64,000 nt of DNA from Plasmodium malariae (taxonomy: Eukaryota > Apicomplexa > Aconoidasida > Haemosporida > Plasmodiidae): NCBI RefSeq assembly GCF_900090045.1, contig NC_041785.1:1302001-1366000 (forward strand), in the 5' to 3' direction. How positions within the stretch are numbered: the first letter of the stretch is position 1; each line of letters starts with the position of its first letter. The notes under the pieces were generated by a model that was not told the origin of the DNA, made no database searches, and saw only the letters and a list, made by a program, of their open reading frames with translations. Positions 51,610 to 61,333 of this stretch are shown piece after piece. Position numbers and translations under genes: made by a program.

Positions 51610-52164
51610 ATGAATTTAAATAATAATAGTAATAATGGGAGCAGTTACAACAATAGGAGTAATAACAACATCATATTAAGTGACAAATATATAAATTTAA
51701 ATATTTTAAAAAAGGGAGAAGAGCTAAATGATCAAGAGAAACTATTCTTAAAAGTTCATACTTACCTAAATGAAGGAATTATTCCTAAATGTATTGGAAT
51801 GGGTATTGGTGGTGGATTTGTAGGTATTTTAATTGGTGCATTCTTTTTTAGTATGCAGCCAAGTAATATAGATTATACTTTAAGTTATAAAGAACAACTG
51901 AAGGAGCAATTTTGTTTGTTTAAACAGTCAATAAAAAATAGTTGTGTCAATTTTGCTAAAATAGGATTTTTATTTTCATTTTATGAGAATTCTTTACAAA
52001 AAATGAGAGCAGCAAATGATATAACGAATACGCTATATTCAGGTTGCTTAACAGGTGCTACTATATCTTATAAAAAAGGGTTACCTTCGATGATTAGTGG
52101 ATGCGCTAGTTTTGCAGCTTTTTCCGCTGTTATTGAAAAGTTGCAAAAGTCAAAAAAATTTTAA
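51610..52164 (+). CDS. TIM22: Mitochondrial inner-membrane translocase subunit, Tim17/Tim22/Tim23 family (Tim22-like)
   Basis: The 184-residue protein starts at ATG 51610 with an Asn-rich tail of ~25 residues. The family core follows. A glycine-rich first membrane span covers about 61-80 (CIGMGIGGGFVGILIGAFFF), and a second helix includes NFAKIGFLFSFYENS. The C-terminal signature is GCLTGATISYKKGLPSMISG, then CASFAAFSAVI; compare GxxTGxxxxxxxGxxxxxxGCxGFAAFS in Tim22. Family members form the TIM22 or TIM23 protein-import channel. The C-terminal GC-(G/S)FAAFS motif and overall length favour Tim22, the carrier-protein insertase, over Tim17 or Tim23. No presequence is expected or seen. Confidence 0.88.
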   Translation: MNLNNNSNNGSSYNNRSNNNIILSDKYINLNILKKGEELNDQEKLFLKVHTYLNEGIIPKCIGMGIGGGFVGILIGAFFFSMQPSNIDYTLSYKEQLKEQFCLFKQSIKNSCVNFAKIGFLFSFYENSLQKMRAANDITNTLYSGCLTGATISYKKGLPSMISGCASFAAFSAVIEKLQKSKKF

Positions 52165-54538
52165 ATTTCCTATTTTTTTTTTTCTTTTTTTGTTTCACTT
52201 TGGAATACAAGTTTTTTTTTATTTATTGATGTTGTACATTAGTTACAATAACGTTGATTATTATTATTTGTAAATACATTGAATACATATGTATATACCT
52301 CCAACACAAACAATTGTATATTTTTTTTTTTTTTTCCCATTGCAAAATTTTACAAGAACATTACATATATATAAATTTAATTTTGATTTACATGCAATAT
52401 TTGAAGTATTTTGTTACAAAATTGATTTGGGTGTGTGTACTTAAATGAGGTAAAATTATATAAGTTAAAAGATTGTGCATACAAATATAGAAACTAGCCG
52501 TATGTACGTACAACGACTTATATTTTAAATGATTAAGATATTAATATAAAATTAAAACAGATCAGATCCAAATAGTACAAAAATTTTTAAATATCATACA
52601 AAACATAAGAGGACGGAAAATTCTTAATTTGATTATTATAGTAAGTGATGAGAAATTTTATGTTTTTATAAGTATTTTTTCAATAAGAGATCTATCTGGA
52701 GAAAGGGAGAATTGAAATAAAAAAAATATTCCTTGTTCATAATATTCAGATAAATTTATTACATTTTTTTTTTTTTTCCTAGCCACAAAATAAGTGTACC
52801 ACTCTTGCACACTATATTTCGTTATAAAAAAAAAGAAATATATTGGTTTAAAACAACAAAAAAAAAAAAAAAAAAAACAGGAAAAAAAACATATACAAAC
52901 ATATTTACTAAAATAACTACTGAAAATAATATGCAACTTAATAAAAAACATGTTATTCTACTTTTGTTTTATTTTCATTGCTAAACATCATTATAGTAGT
53001 TTAAATAAATTACTTGTATCAAAAAATACATATGTGTGAATTATATATACTTTGGAGAAAATATTTATAAATCCAGGTATGTAATTATTTATAAAAAATT
53101 CGGATATTAAGCGAACATTTCTGATTTAAAATTTAATATTATTTAATAGTTCCTACGCTTCTTTCCAAATCCATTTTAAGAAAAAGAGTTTTACTTTTTT
53201 TACACTTATTATGAATAATAAGTATTTAATAATTTGAAGTAAAAATACATTTTAAACCTTATGCATATTATTGATATTTTTTTCTTTTTTCTCATATTTT
53301 TGAAAAAAATGTAGATAATTTTCCTTTTTTGCAAAATGTAAATGTATGTAAACTGTAAATAATATTTTTATTTTGGTTTTTTCCTTTAGCACTTTATTTT
53401 GTATTTTTTGTTAATAAATTATAGCATGTTTGTAAGCTAAATGTATATATATATATATATATATAATATATGGATCATGAATCAGTTCTCAAGATGCCGT
53501 TGAAAAATTACTTGTGTAAATGATTTTACCTTAATCACATTACAACTGTAATTATAAAAGTCCAATACAGGAACTCGAAAAAATTTATAATCCACAATTT
53601 TGTTGTAATAAAAAGAAAATTTATAAGACAACTTCAAAAGGGATCTTAATAAATTTAAAAATTTGAATGAATGGTTTAGTGAAAATGGGAGTAAACGCAC
53701 ATTTTTGTCTTAAAAAAAAAAAAAATTAAAATACATATACATATACTAATAGATTACAATAAAAAATATATATATATGTACACATGCGTCCATTAGACCA
53801 AAATAAAAATTAGTAAGACAATATATTTATGAGATTCTCCCGAAATATAAACAACTGATAAAAAAGAGTCGTGTTTTATGAATTTGTAACAAAATTCCTT
53901 AAACAAAAGTTAATTTTTAAAGCACAAATCGAATTTTCCATAAATAAACTGTCTAATTCTTAGTACTAAAATAATGTAAATACTCAAATAAAAACACAAA
54001 AAAGACATTTTTTTATAATTTGTGGATGTAAATTATATATGTATTCATACATGCAAAAATTCATCATTCAGAATATATTTTTTTCGTTAATATAGGTCAT
54101 TTATACTTTAGTTTAATCCCTATAATGTCGCAAATAATACATTATAAGAAAAAAGTCATTTTCATACAACAAAAATATAGCATAAATAAGTATATAAATA
54201 AAATATTCCACTATATATATAATTTCATAAACATATCTTCGTATTTGTCAAATACATTTTATCTAAAATGGACTCATTAAAAATAATGCTCCTCTTGTTT
54301 GTGTATTGTACAAATAGTTCAATTTGCATTGTGCTAGTTTAAAAATATTTCATCATCTTGAACTAAATAACTCAAGAAAAAACAAAATTAATAATCTTTC
54401 TTTTCTCAATTAAGTTATGTAACTTTCCATTTTTTTCAAATACATTTTTATATATATTTATAAATAAATCATTGTACTTCAAAAAAAATTTTAATAATTA
54501 ATGAAAAGATACAAAAAAAAAAAAATATAATTGTATAT

Positions 54539-54574
<36 letters not shown>

Positions 54575-55275
54575 AATTAATATCAGCGTGCACTTTTTTC
54601 TTTTTTTTCTTTTCTATTCATTCGCTTACTTTCATTTTTTTATATTTCTTTTTTTTCTTTTTTTTTTCTTTCAATATTTATAAGCTTATCTGCCTTTTAT
54701 TATGGAAACGAAAATTATTATATGCGTTTTTTAAAGGTCACGCTGTCATTAAAAAAAAAAATTATATTTATAATAATACATACAACATATATATAATATA
54801 AATTTCTGAAAATGAATTTTGTTGACTTTCATATAAAATATTAAAACATTAAAAAATTACATAGTTTATCTAAATTAATTTTTGTTAATCCTTGTGAACA
54901 GTAATATTTACATATTAACATTTTTTAATGTAATTTTTAATTTTTTTTTTTTCTTTTTTATTTAAATTTATTTTTGTTCGGGAAATGGGTTATCTTTCAA
55001 AACATGCGCAAACCATTGATAAAATATATGTACAGTGTATACATATATATATTTATTATGTACGTAAGTATTAATATATGTATATATATATATGCACAAA
55101 TTTAATCTTTAATAAATTATATTTTTTAATTAAATTTAGACTAATTTAATATTCTTTTTTTTTTTTTTCTCTTTCCGTAAATATTTCTTTAAGCACAAAA
55201 TTCAAGAAAAATTTATAAAAAAGAAAAAAAAAAAATATATATTTTTTTTAAAATGAATAATTAACAGCTAAAAAA
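52165..55275. other. Long AT-rich spacer containing a possible minus-strand gene
   Basis: About 3.1 kb between two plus-strand genes. It holds poly-T and TA tracts (53446-53465, 54540-54573), A runs (52857-52877) and several T-rich stretches near 54600-54680. Raised GC and protein-like minus-strand frames occur around 52660-52800 and 53490-53950 and are described separately. The last ~600 bases are probably promoter and leader of the RING gene. Confidence 0.55.
53530..53708 (-). CDS. Possible internal exon of an unannotated minus-strand gene
   Basis: A 179-base stretch on the minus strand has 59 open codons (NVRLLPFSLNHSF, FKFLNLLRSLLKLSYK, VPVLDFYNYSCNVIK). A long T tract plus AAG precedes it and AAG|GTAAAA follows, so both ends look like splice sites. 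It has no ATG, so it would be internal. Possible partners are an upstream ATG at 53941 (MENSICALKINF) and a downstream open stretch ending in TAA at 52658 (NVINLSEYYEQG, SLSPDRSLIEKIL). I could not join these in frame. The Arg/Ser/Lys and hydrophobic character would suit a mitochondrial protein, but no family is recognised. It may be chance. Confidence 0.27.
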
Positions 55276-57036
55276 ATGAATGAAAGAGATGAAGAATATG
55301 ATTCGCTCTACGATGTTATATATGATTATGATATTAATGAAGAATTTATAAATGATAATAATAATAATAATAGCAGAATTAAATCTGTAAATTGTGATAT
55401 AAAAGATAAATTAATAAATGAGAAAAAGTTAAATTCCGAATATGTATTGATAGAGAATAAATATAATGTATATAATGGAGTAAATAATGAAAAAATAATC
55501 AAAGAAGACGAATTGCAAAAAGAAGAAAAAATAAATACACTATCGTCACACGAATTAGGTTATAATTTTACTTACGCTCAGAATACAGAAAAAAATGCAA
55601 AAGAGCATAATGCACGGTTCCATGATGCTACAGCAAATTTAAAGAAAAACGAAGTTATCATTGTGAATAGTATCGATTTTAAAAAGGAAGAAGAAAGTAC
55701 TTTATTATTCAAAAAAAATAATATACAGAGTAATAGTAATTATAGTAGTAATAATAATGGAAATAATGACAAGTTAAATGTAAATAATGATAATATATGT
55801 GAAAATAACAGTATACATTATGAAAATGTATTAAATGAGGGAGAAAGAATTCTTAACGGAAATGAAGAGATTATGAATATTAAAAAAAATAAGACAGAAC
55901 TGATTGATAGAGGGGGAAGAGGTTTTGATAATATGTCAGAGAAGACATGTGAAAAGGAAAAATGTTACGCAGATTATAATGAAGAAACAGTACTTCATCA
56001 GAACAAACCATCAGTTCATATGAATAGCGAACATAGTTCTTATGATATTAATGGAAAAAATTTTGATGGCACAATTAATGGCAAAAATAGTATAGGTGAA
56101 GATTACCGTAAGGAGAAACGGGAATTAGCGGAACAAGATGATGTTCATGTTGTCCATAATGATAATAATAATAATAATTGTTATTATGATAATGATATTG
56201 GGGTAAAAAATGATGGTTTAAGTAAAAAATGCGAACCTGTGATATTGAATGAAAATATATATAATTATGAAAAATATTCAGAAGGTTGTACAGAGAATAG
56301 TCAACAAGACATAAGTGGGAAACAAAAAAATGATACAGATGAAAAAATGAATACGAAACAGGATGAAAAAAAATATTGTAACAATAACAATAGTAATAAC
56401 AACAGCAATAATAATAATAGTAATAACTGCAGTAATAACAGTAGTAATAACAGTAGTAATAATAGTAATAATAATAATAATTGTACGTATGGAGAAAATA
56501 AAACGAAAGAGGAAAACGCAAATAAAAACACTACACAAGAAAATGAAGGCAGATGTACATATGAATGTAATATTTGTTTTGATGATGTGAGAGACCCTGT
56601 AGTAACAAAATGTGGTCATTTGTTTTGTTGGATGTGCCTTTGTGCATGGATAAAAAAAAATAATGATTGTCCTGTGTGCAAAGCAGAAGTATCAAGAGAA
56701 AATGTTATTCCATTGTATGGAAGAGGAAAAAATAGTAATGAACACAAATACACAAAATTTGAAGAACCTAGACCAACTCCCAAACGAAAAGGTGTTAGAA
56801 GGAATAATAATAATTACTCTAATAATTTAGGCTTAAGGGCATCATTTGGTGTTTGGGTAAACCCTTTTTCTTTCGGTATGTCCTACGCAAACATGTCTGA
56901 AGAATCTTTCTTTTATGAAAGTAGGAACGAAAATAGAAGATCCCATATAGAAACGTATCAAGCAGAAGCTGCTTCTTCCTTTTTCTTTTTTTTAGGATTT
57001 TTTCTTTCCTTATATATTTTGTTTTATTCTTCCTAA
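55276..57036 (+). CDS. Tail-anchored RING-finger E3 ubiquitin ligase, RNF5/RNF185 type
   Basis: A C3HC4 RING lies near the C-terminus: Cys431-x2-Cys434, Cys446, His448, Cys451, Cys454, Cys465-x2-Cys468, with [14 protein letters not shown] and CPVCKAEV. The surrounding text ([18 protein letters not shown], then [10 protein letters not shown]) is typical of RNF5/RNF185/RMA ligases, which act in ER-associated degradation. The last ~20 residues (567-586) are hydrophobic and Phe/Leu-rich, consistent with a C-terminal membrane anchor; orthologues commonly have a two-span hairpin, and only one clear span is seen here. The family is usually about 180-250 residues. This protein has 586 because of a ~430-residue Asn/Asp/Lys-rich N-terminal extension without recognisable domains. 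The start at 55276 is the first ATG in frame after A-rich leader sequence. There are no introns. Confidence 0.93.
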   Translation: MNERDEEYDSLYDVIYDYDINEEFINDNNNNNSRIKSVNCDIKDKLINEKKLNSEYVLIENKYNVYNGVNNEKIIKEDELQKEEKINTLSSHELGYNFTYAQNTEKNAKEHNARFHDATANLKKNEVIIVNSIDFKKEEESTLLFKKNNIQSNSNYSSNNNGNNDKLNVNNDNICENNSIHYENVLNEGERILNGNEEIMNIKKNKTELIDRGGRGFDNMSEKTCEKEKCYADYNEETVLHQNKPSVHMNSEHSSYDINGKNFDGTINGKNSIGEDYRKEKRELAEQDDVHVVHNDNNNNNCYYDNDIGVKNDGLSKKCEPVILNENIYNYEKYSEGCTENSQQDISGKQKNDTDEKMNTKQDEKKYCNNNNSNNNSNNNNSNNCSNNSSNNSSNNSNNNNNCTYGENKTKEENANKNTTQENEGRCTYECNICFDDVRDPVVTKCGHLFCWMCLCAWIKKNNDCPVCKAEVSRENVIPLYGRGKNSNEHKYTKFEEPRPTPKRKGVRRNNNNYSNNLGLRASFGVWVNPFSFGMSYANMSEESFFYESRNENRRSHIETYQAEAASSFFFFLGFFLSLYILFYSS

Positions 57037-57973
57037 ACTATATTTATTTGTAAACCAATAAATTTTCCATTGACCATTGAATGCATGTAGATATTAACAT
57101 ATTTACGCATTTATATACATATGTATGTACATATATGTACTTACATATGTACCATTTTTTTGAAGTATGCTTATTTAAATTAGCTCCATTTATATATACT
57201 ACAAAAAAAAAAATAATAATAATAATAAAATAAAATAAGAGTTTTTTTTTATCAGAAATTGTATTTTGTAAATTTCCCCATTTTTCCTTCGATGTGCCCC
57301 CCAATATATATGTATACATATATATATATATATATATTAAAAATGGGGAGAAATTTTCTCTACCCCAGTATAAACACAAAAACAATTCAAGTATATATGT
57401 GTTATAGGTATTTATTTTTTTTTTAAATTATACGTATAAACACATGTATATATAATTTATTTTTTATTATAATCCATGAAGTAAATGTAAAATTTTAACT
57501 ATATTTTACCATGCAAAGATAATTGTTTATTCGTTGTGTTTAATGCGAAATGATTATTATATAAAAAAAAATATATATATACATATACGCATATAAACAT
57601 TTATATATAAAATTATTTTTCATAATTTTTACAACATGATACTTTTTACGAATAAATGAGCAGTTAACATTCTTTCCAAAACTTTTCCTTCTAGCCCATG
57701 TGCACATATATATGAGCATAATAAGATCAAACATGTTTATTTTTTTTCTTTATTGTGTTTCAAAATTGAAGTTAATTAAAATGATATATTTAAATTTAAT
57801 ATTAGTTGTACATTTGATATTATTTACCAATAAAAGAATAAAAAATTTTTAATACATATAAGTGTGCATTATTATTATTATTATTTTTTACTTTTCACCA
57901 AAAATTTTTTTTTGGTAATCACAGCATATGTATTTACCTGGAACTATTAAACTGTTGAATAACTTGAGGCAAA
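57037..57973. other. Spacer between the RING gene and the EF-hand gene
   Basis: About 0.9 kb, AT-rich, with TATATG blocks (57309-57338), A and T runs, and no convincing frame. It presumably contains the RING 3' UTR and the EF-hand gene promoter. Confidence 0.6.
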
Positions 57974-59827
57974 ATGGAGGTGTGTGTTTGTATTTGAGTA
58001 GTCAGTATGTGAACACGTATGCTCATATGTATATGTGTAAATGTGCGTTGTGTGTAAATTATGTCTAAAGATTTTCATTATAATCATTGTAGTGCATATA
58101 TATATATATATATGTGTACATTTTTTTATTAAAAAACTTCGAACAACGTTCAGGAACTCACTCATGAAGTTGAATTAACTTCTCTTTTCAATAAGATATC
58201 AGTAAATACAAAATGTTAACAGTATTATGCGTGCTTTTCGCAATTTATTACAAAACATATGAACATATTTAAGAGTGGCTCAACTTTACTGCTATTACAC
58301 TTTATATATGTTGCAAAAAAATATCCCATGGTTGTAATTACCACATATATATATATGTATGGGGATGTACAAATATGTATGTGGATGTATATATATGTAT
58401 GGGGATGTACAAATATGTATGTGGATGTATATATATGTATGGGGATATATAAATATGTATGCGGATATATATGTATGTTTGTGGCATTTATGTATATGTA
58501 TGTGTATGGGCGAATGTTTCACTTATAAGGCTGTGTACAGTCGTACATTTTTTAACTTAACTATTCTTAATTAGGAAGGATCCAAGACAATTAATTCAAA
58601 GAGTGCAATGGAAATAATATACAAAATGGTTAAATATTCGAAAAAGATAAAATAACTAAACTATGAAATATAAAATGCCTAAAGAGGAAAACAATTGAAC
58701 AAGAAGAATTATTAGTTATATACACATTACTAGAGTGCGTTTCAAAGTGATGTATATTTTTCTTATTAGGGTTATGTTCCTTCAAAAGAAGACATAGATG
58801 GGTTTATTCATGATACAAGCGGTTGGATAGATAGCAAATATTTTCTTTCTCTTTTTGTATTCTAATTGATTGTACAAATGTGATGAGTTGATTTTCATTA
58901 GTTGATAATTTTATAAATTTTTCCTTTTCCTTTTTCTTTAACTATTATTAATTATTGTTTTTTTTTTGGGGTTTTTTTTTTGTTCATTTTGTATTTTTTG
59001 TTTCATCCTATTTAATACGTAGGTATTTGCTCTTTGTCTAGTATAATAAAGTTCTGCAAGAAACTCAAGACGTCTAAGTGCTCCACAGAGGGCTTAATAG
59101 ATCTATTTATGAACTATGATCTAGATGTAAGAACTTATAATTTCTTTTTTTAACTGTTAGCATGTTCATAATATTTTTTATTTCTAGTTATTATCATGAA
59201 ATATCTAAAGGAATAAATACCATTTTGCAGTATCCCACCATATACATTGATATACATGTATATATACGTATATAAGTAGATACATAAACACATATACATA
59301 TATGCATATGATTAAGTATTTTTACTCGCCATTATTTTAAGCAGCCAACTTTGATCATATTTGAGTCCCAGTTATTTAGTTTATATATTTTTTCTGTAAA
59401 TAAAAAAAGAAATCAGGTAAAATTTCGAAGGAAAAATTTAAATTATTGTTTACTACTGTTGGTTCGAAGCTATCGAATAAGGAAATAGACATAATCATCG
59501 GGTAAATCATATCAAAGGAAGAATAAATTACAATGAAATGTATCAAGTCTGAATAAAATATTATTAAATATTTCCTTTCCTTTCCTTTCCTTTTATTTTA
59601 TTTTATTTTTTTTAACATTAATAGTGAGTTGTGCGATAATGAACAACTAATAGATTACAAGGAATTTTTAAACAAGTAAAATAAAACCTACAAAAAAATT
59701 TCAACACAAACGTGCTAATTAAAATGTGCACGCATACACACACACAAACTCACACATACATACATATATTTATTTATTTATATATATATATATATGTATT
59801 TTTTTTTGTAGGCTATTACTTCAATGA
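57974..59827 (+). CDS. Calmodulin / myosin-light-chain-like EF-hand protein, eight exons
   Basis: No single frame shows this gene. My assembled model has exons 57974-57979, 58154-58201, 58575-58628, 58770-58856, 59052-59126, 59410-59501, 59625-59675 and 59812-59827 (stop TGA). Phases are consistent and every intron is GT...AG. The product is 142 residues, the size of calmodulin or a myosin light chain, and follows the four-EF-hand layout: helix ELTHEVELTSLFNKIS, EF1 remnant (SKTINSKSAMEIIYKMGYVP), EF2 remnant (DTSGWIDSKYFLSLF), EF3 loop DLDKSGKISKEK (88-99), then LSNKEIDIIIGELCDNEQ and the EF4 remnant ending IDYKEFLNKLLLQ. EF3 has good spacing but Lys at position 12 instead of Glu. The other loops lack ligands, so calcium binding is doubtful and a structural light-chain role is more likely. 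The exon 5 acceptor (59051) and the exon 3 donor (GTTAAA) are the least certain junctions. Confidence 0.82.
58357..58475. repeat. 40-bp minisatellite in intron 2 of the EF-hand gene
   Basis: About three copies of a 40-bp unit (gtatggggatgtacaaatat followed by gtatgtggatgtatatatat). The first two are almost identical and the third has drifted. Spurious open frames on both strands arise from it. Confidence 0.85.
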
Positions 59828-60862
59828 TTTTAATCTCGCGCGTGCTATACGTATAATTTTTCATTTGTTCTACTATTATTTATTAGGTGGTATTTAAATA
59901 TATTAGAAAGTACATTATATCCTTATTTTGTTTATCCCTTTTGTGCAGTTTTTAATACACTTGCATTAATAGTTTTAAAAATATGCTACGTAAGAACTTG
60001 TTATTTGTTTTAAGTACTGTGTAAATATGTGCATGCAACAATGGAGTACATTATACCGCTCATACAATATATATATATATATGTGTGTATATACAAATGT
60101 TTATATACGTGCTCTTATACATGTATGCTTTTTTACCGGAGCTGCTGCTCCCCCATCCCATAATTACATTAAAAAAAAAAATTTTTAATTTACTCGAAAG
60201 GGGCAAAAATGTAAAAAGAATATGTAAATTGTAAATGGTTCAAAAAAATAATGTCTTCCTTTGCTAGCATTTTCATTTACATTAAAATAGTAATTATAAC
60301 GTTTAATACTAAATATTAAAAAGTTCTTTAAGCTAAAAAATGTGAGTGCATATAAAACTATCTAAAAAGTTTAATTCTATACAATGCTAAATGATTTTAA
60401 CAATGTTATGTACTTCCAGAAATAAGCAAGTAGTCCATTTATTGTATTTGACGCAATGCAAATTTGTGTTATCTTATAATGTTTAATCTAAGTCATAGTA
60501 AATTTGCTATTTTGCTATTTTGCTATTTTGCTAATTTGCTATTTTGCTAATTTGCTATTTTACTATTTTACTATTCTGCTTTTTTGCTATTCGTCTCTGT
60601 TATTTATCATTTTTTGCAACATAAGCATTACATTTTACTTTTACAAAAGTGCAGCTTGCATTCTGCTCATATTTTGCTTAAACAACATAAGTAAAAATTT
60701 CGTATCGCTAAGTAGTGCTGAAGCAATGAAAAAAGACAAGAAGAAAATGTTATATTGCAAATTGTAAAAAAATAACGAATTAACTGCATTATTACAGTAT
60801 TTCTTCTTGGATAATTTTTACTTGTTATATTTAAATAACACAAAAAAAAAAGGAAAAAACAA

Positions 60863-60893
<31 letters not shown>

Positions 60894-61333
60894 AAAAAAA
60901 CATAACTGTACCTTAAAAAATTTATAGCATTTCATTTAAAAAATAGTAACATATTAAATATATATAAATAAATAAACATAAACACGTGCACACACAATAT
61001 ATATTGTGTATGCATAAGAACAAGAAATAAAAGACTACATTATATGACTAAAACATAATAAAAACTTTTGCCTCGTTTTTAAATATTTTGCTTTCAAATT
61101 AATTTGTTTTGTGCGCTTCTCTTGCGATTTTTTAAATGGTACGTAATATACATACTGGTACAAACATATGTACTGATATTTGTATGTATACGTACACATG
61201 TAACGGCACAAGTAAGCACTTAAATGATGATATATATATATATATACATATGCCCATACGCTTTGGAATATATATATATATATATATGTATATACGTATG
61301 CGTTGGCCCTAAATGCGTGTGCTCGCGCCCCCG
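59828..61333. other. Intergenic region between the EF-hand and ankyrin-repeat genes
   Basis: About 1.5 kb between convergent genes. It includes a small GC-rich pocket at 60136-60163 (gagctgctgctcccccatcc), a 10-bp TTGCTATTTT array, an A run at 60867-60890, TA/ATGT blocks at 61230-61300, and a possible minus-strand terminal exon at 60641-60717. Otherwise I see nothing coding. Confidence 0.5.
60503..60595. repeat. 10-bp tandem repeat TTGCTATTTT
   Basis: About eight copies of ttgctatttt with ttgctaattt and ttactatttt variants, non-coding, between convergent genes. Confidence 0.85.

Noticed and set aside
60504..60767. 87-codon plus-strand ORF with SLSSAEAMKKDKKKM
   Set aside because: Its first half is translation of the TTGCTATTTT repeat, and the remaining ~40 codons have no start or family resemblance.
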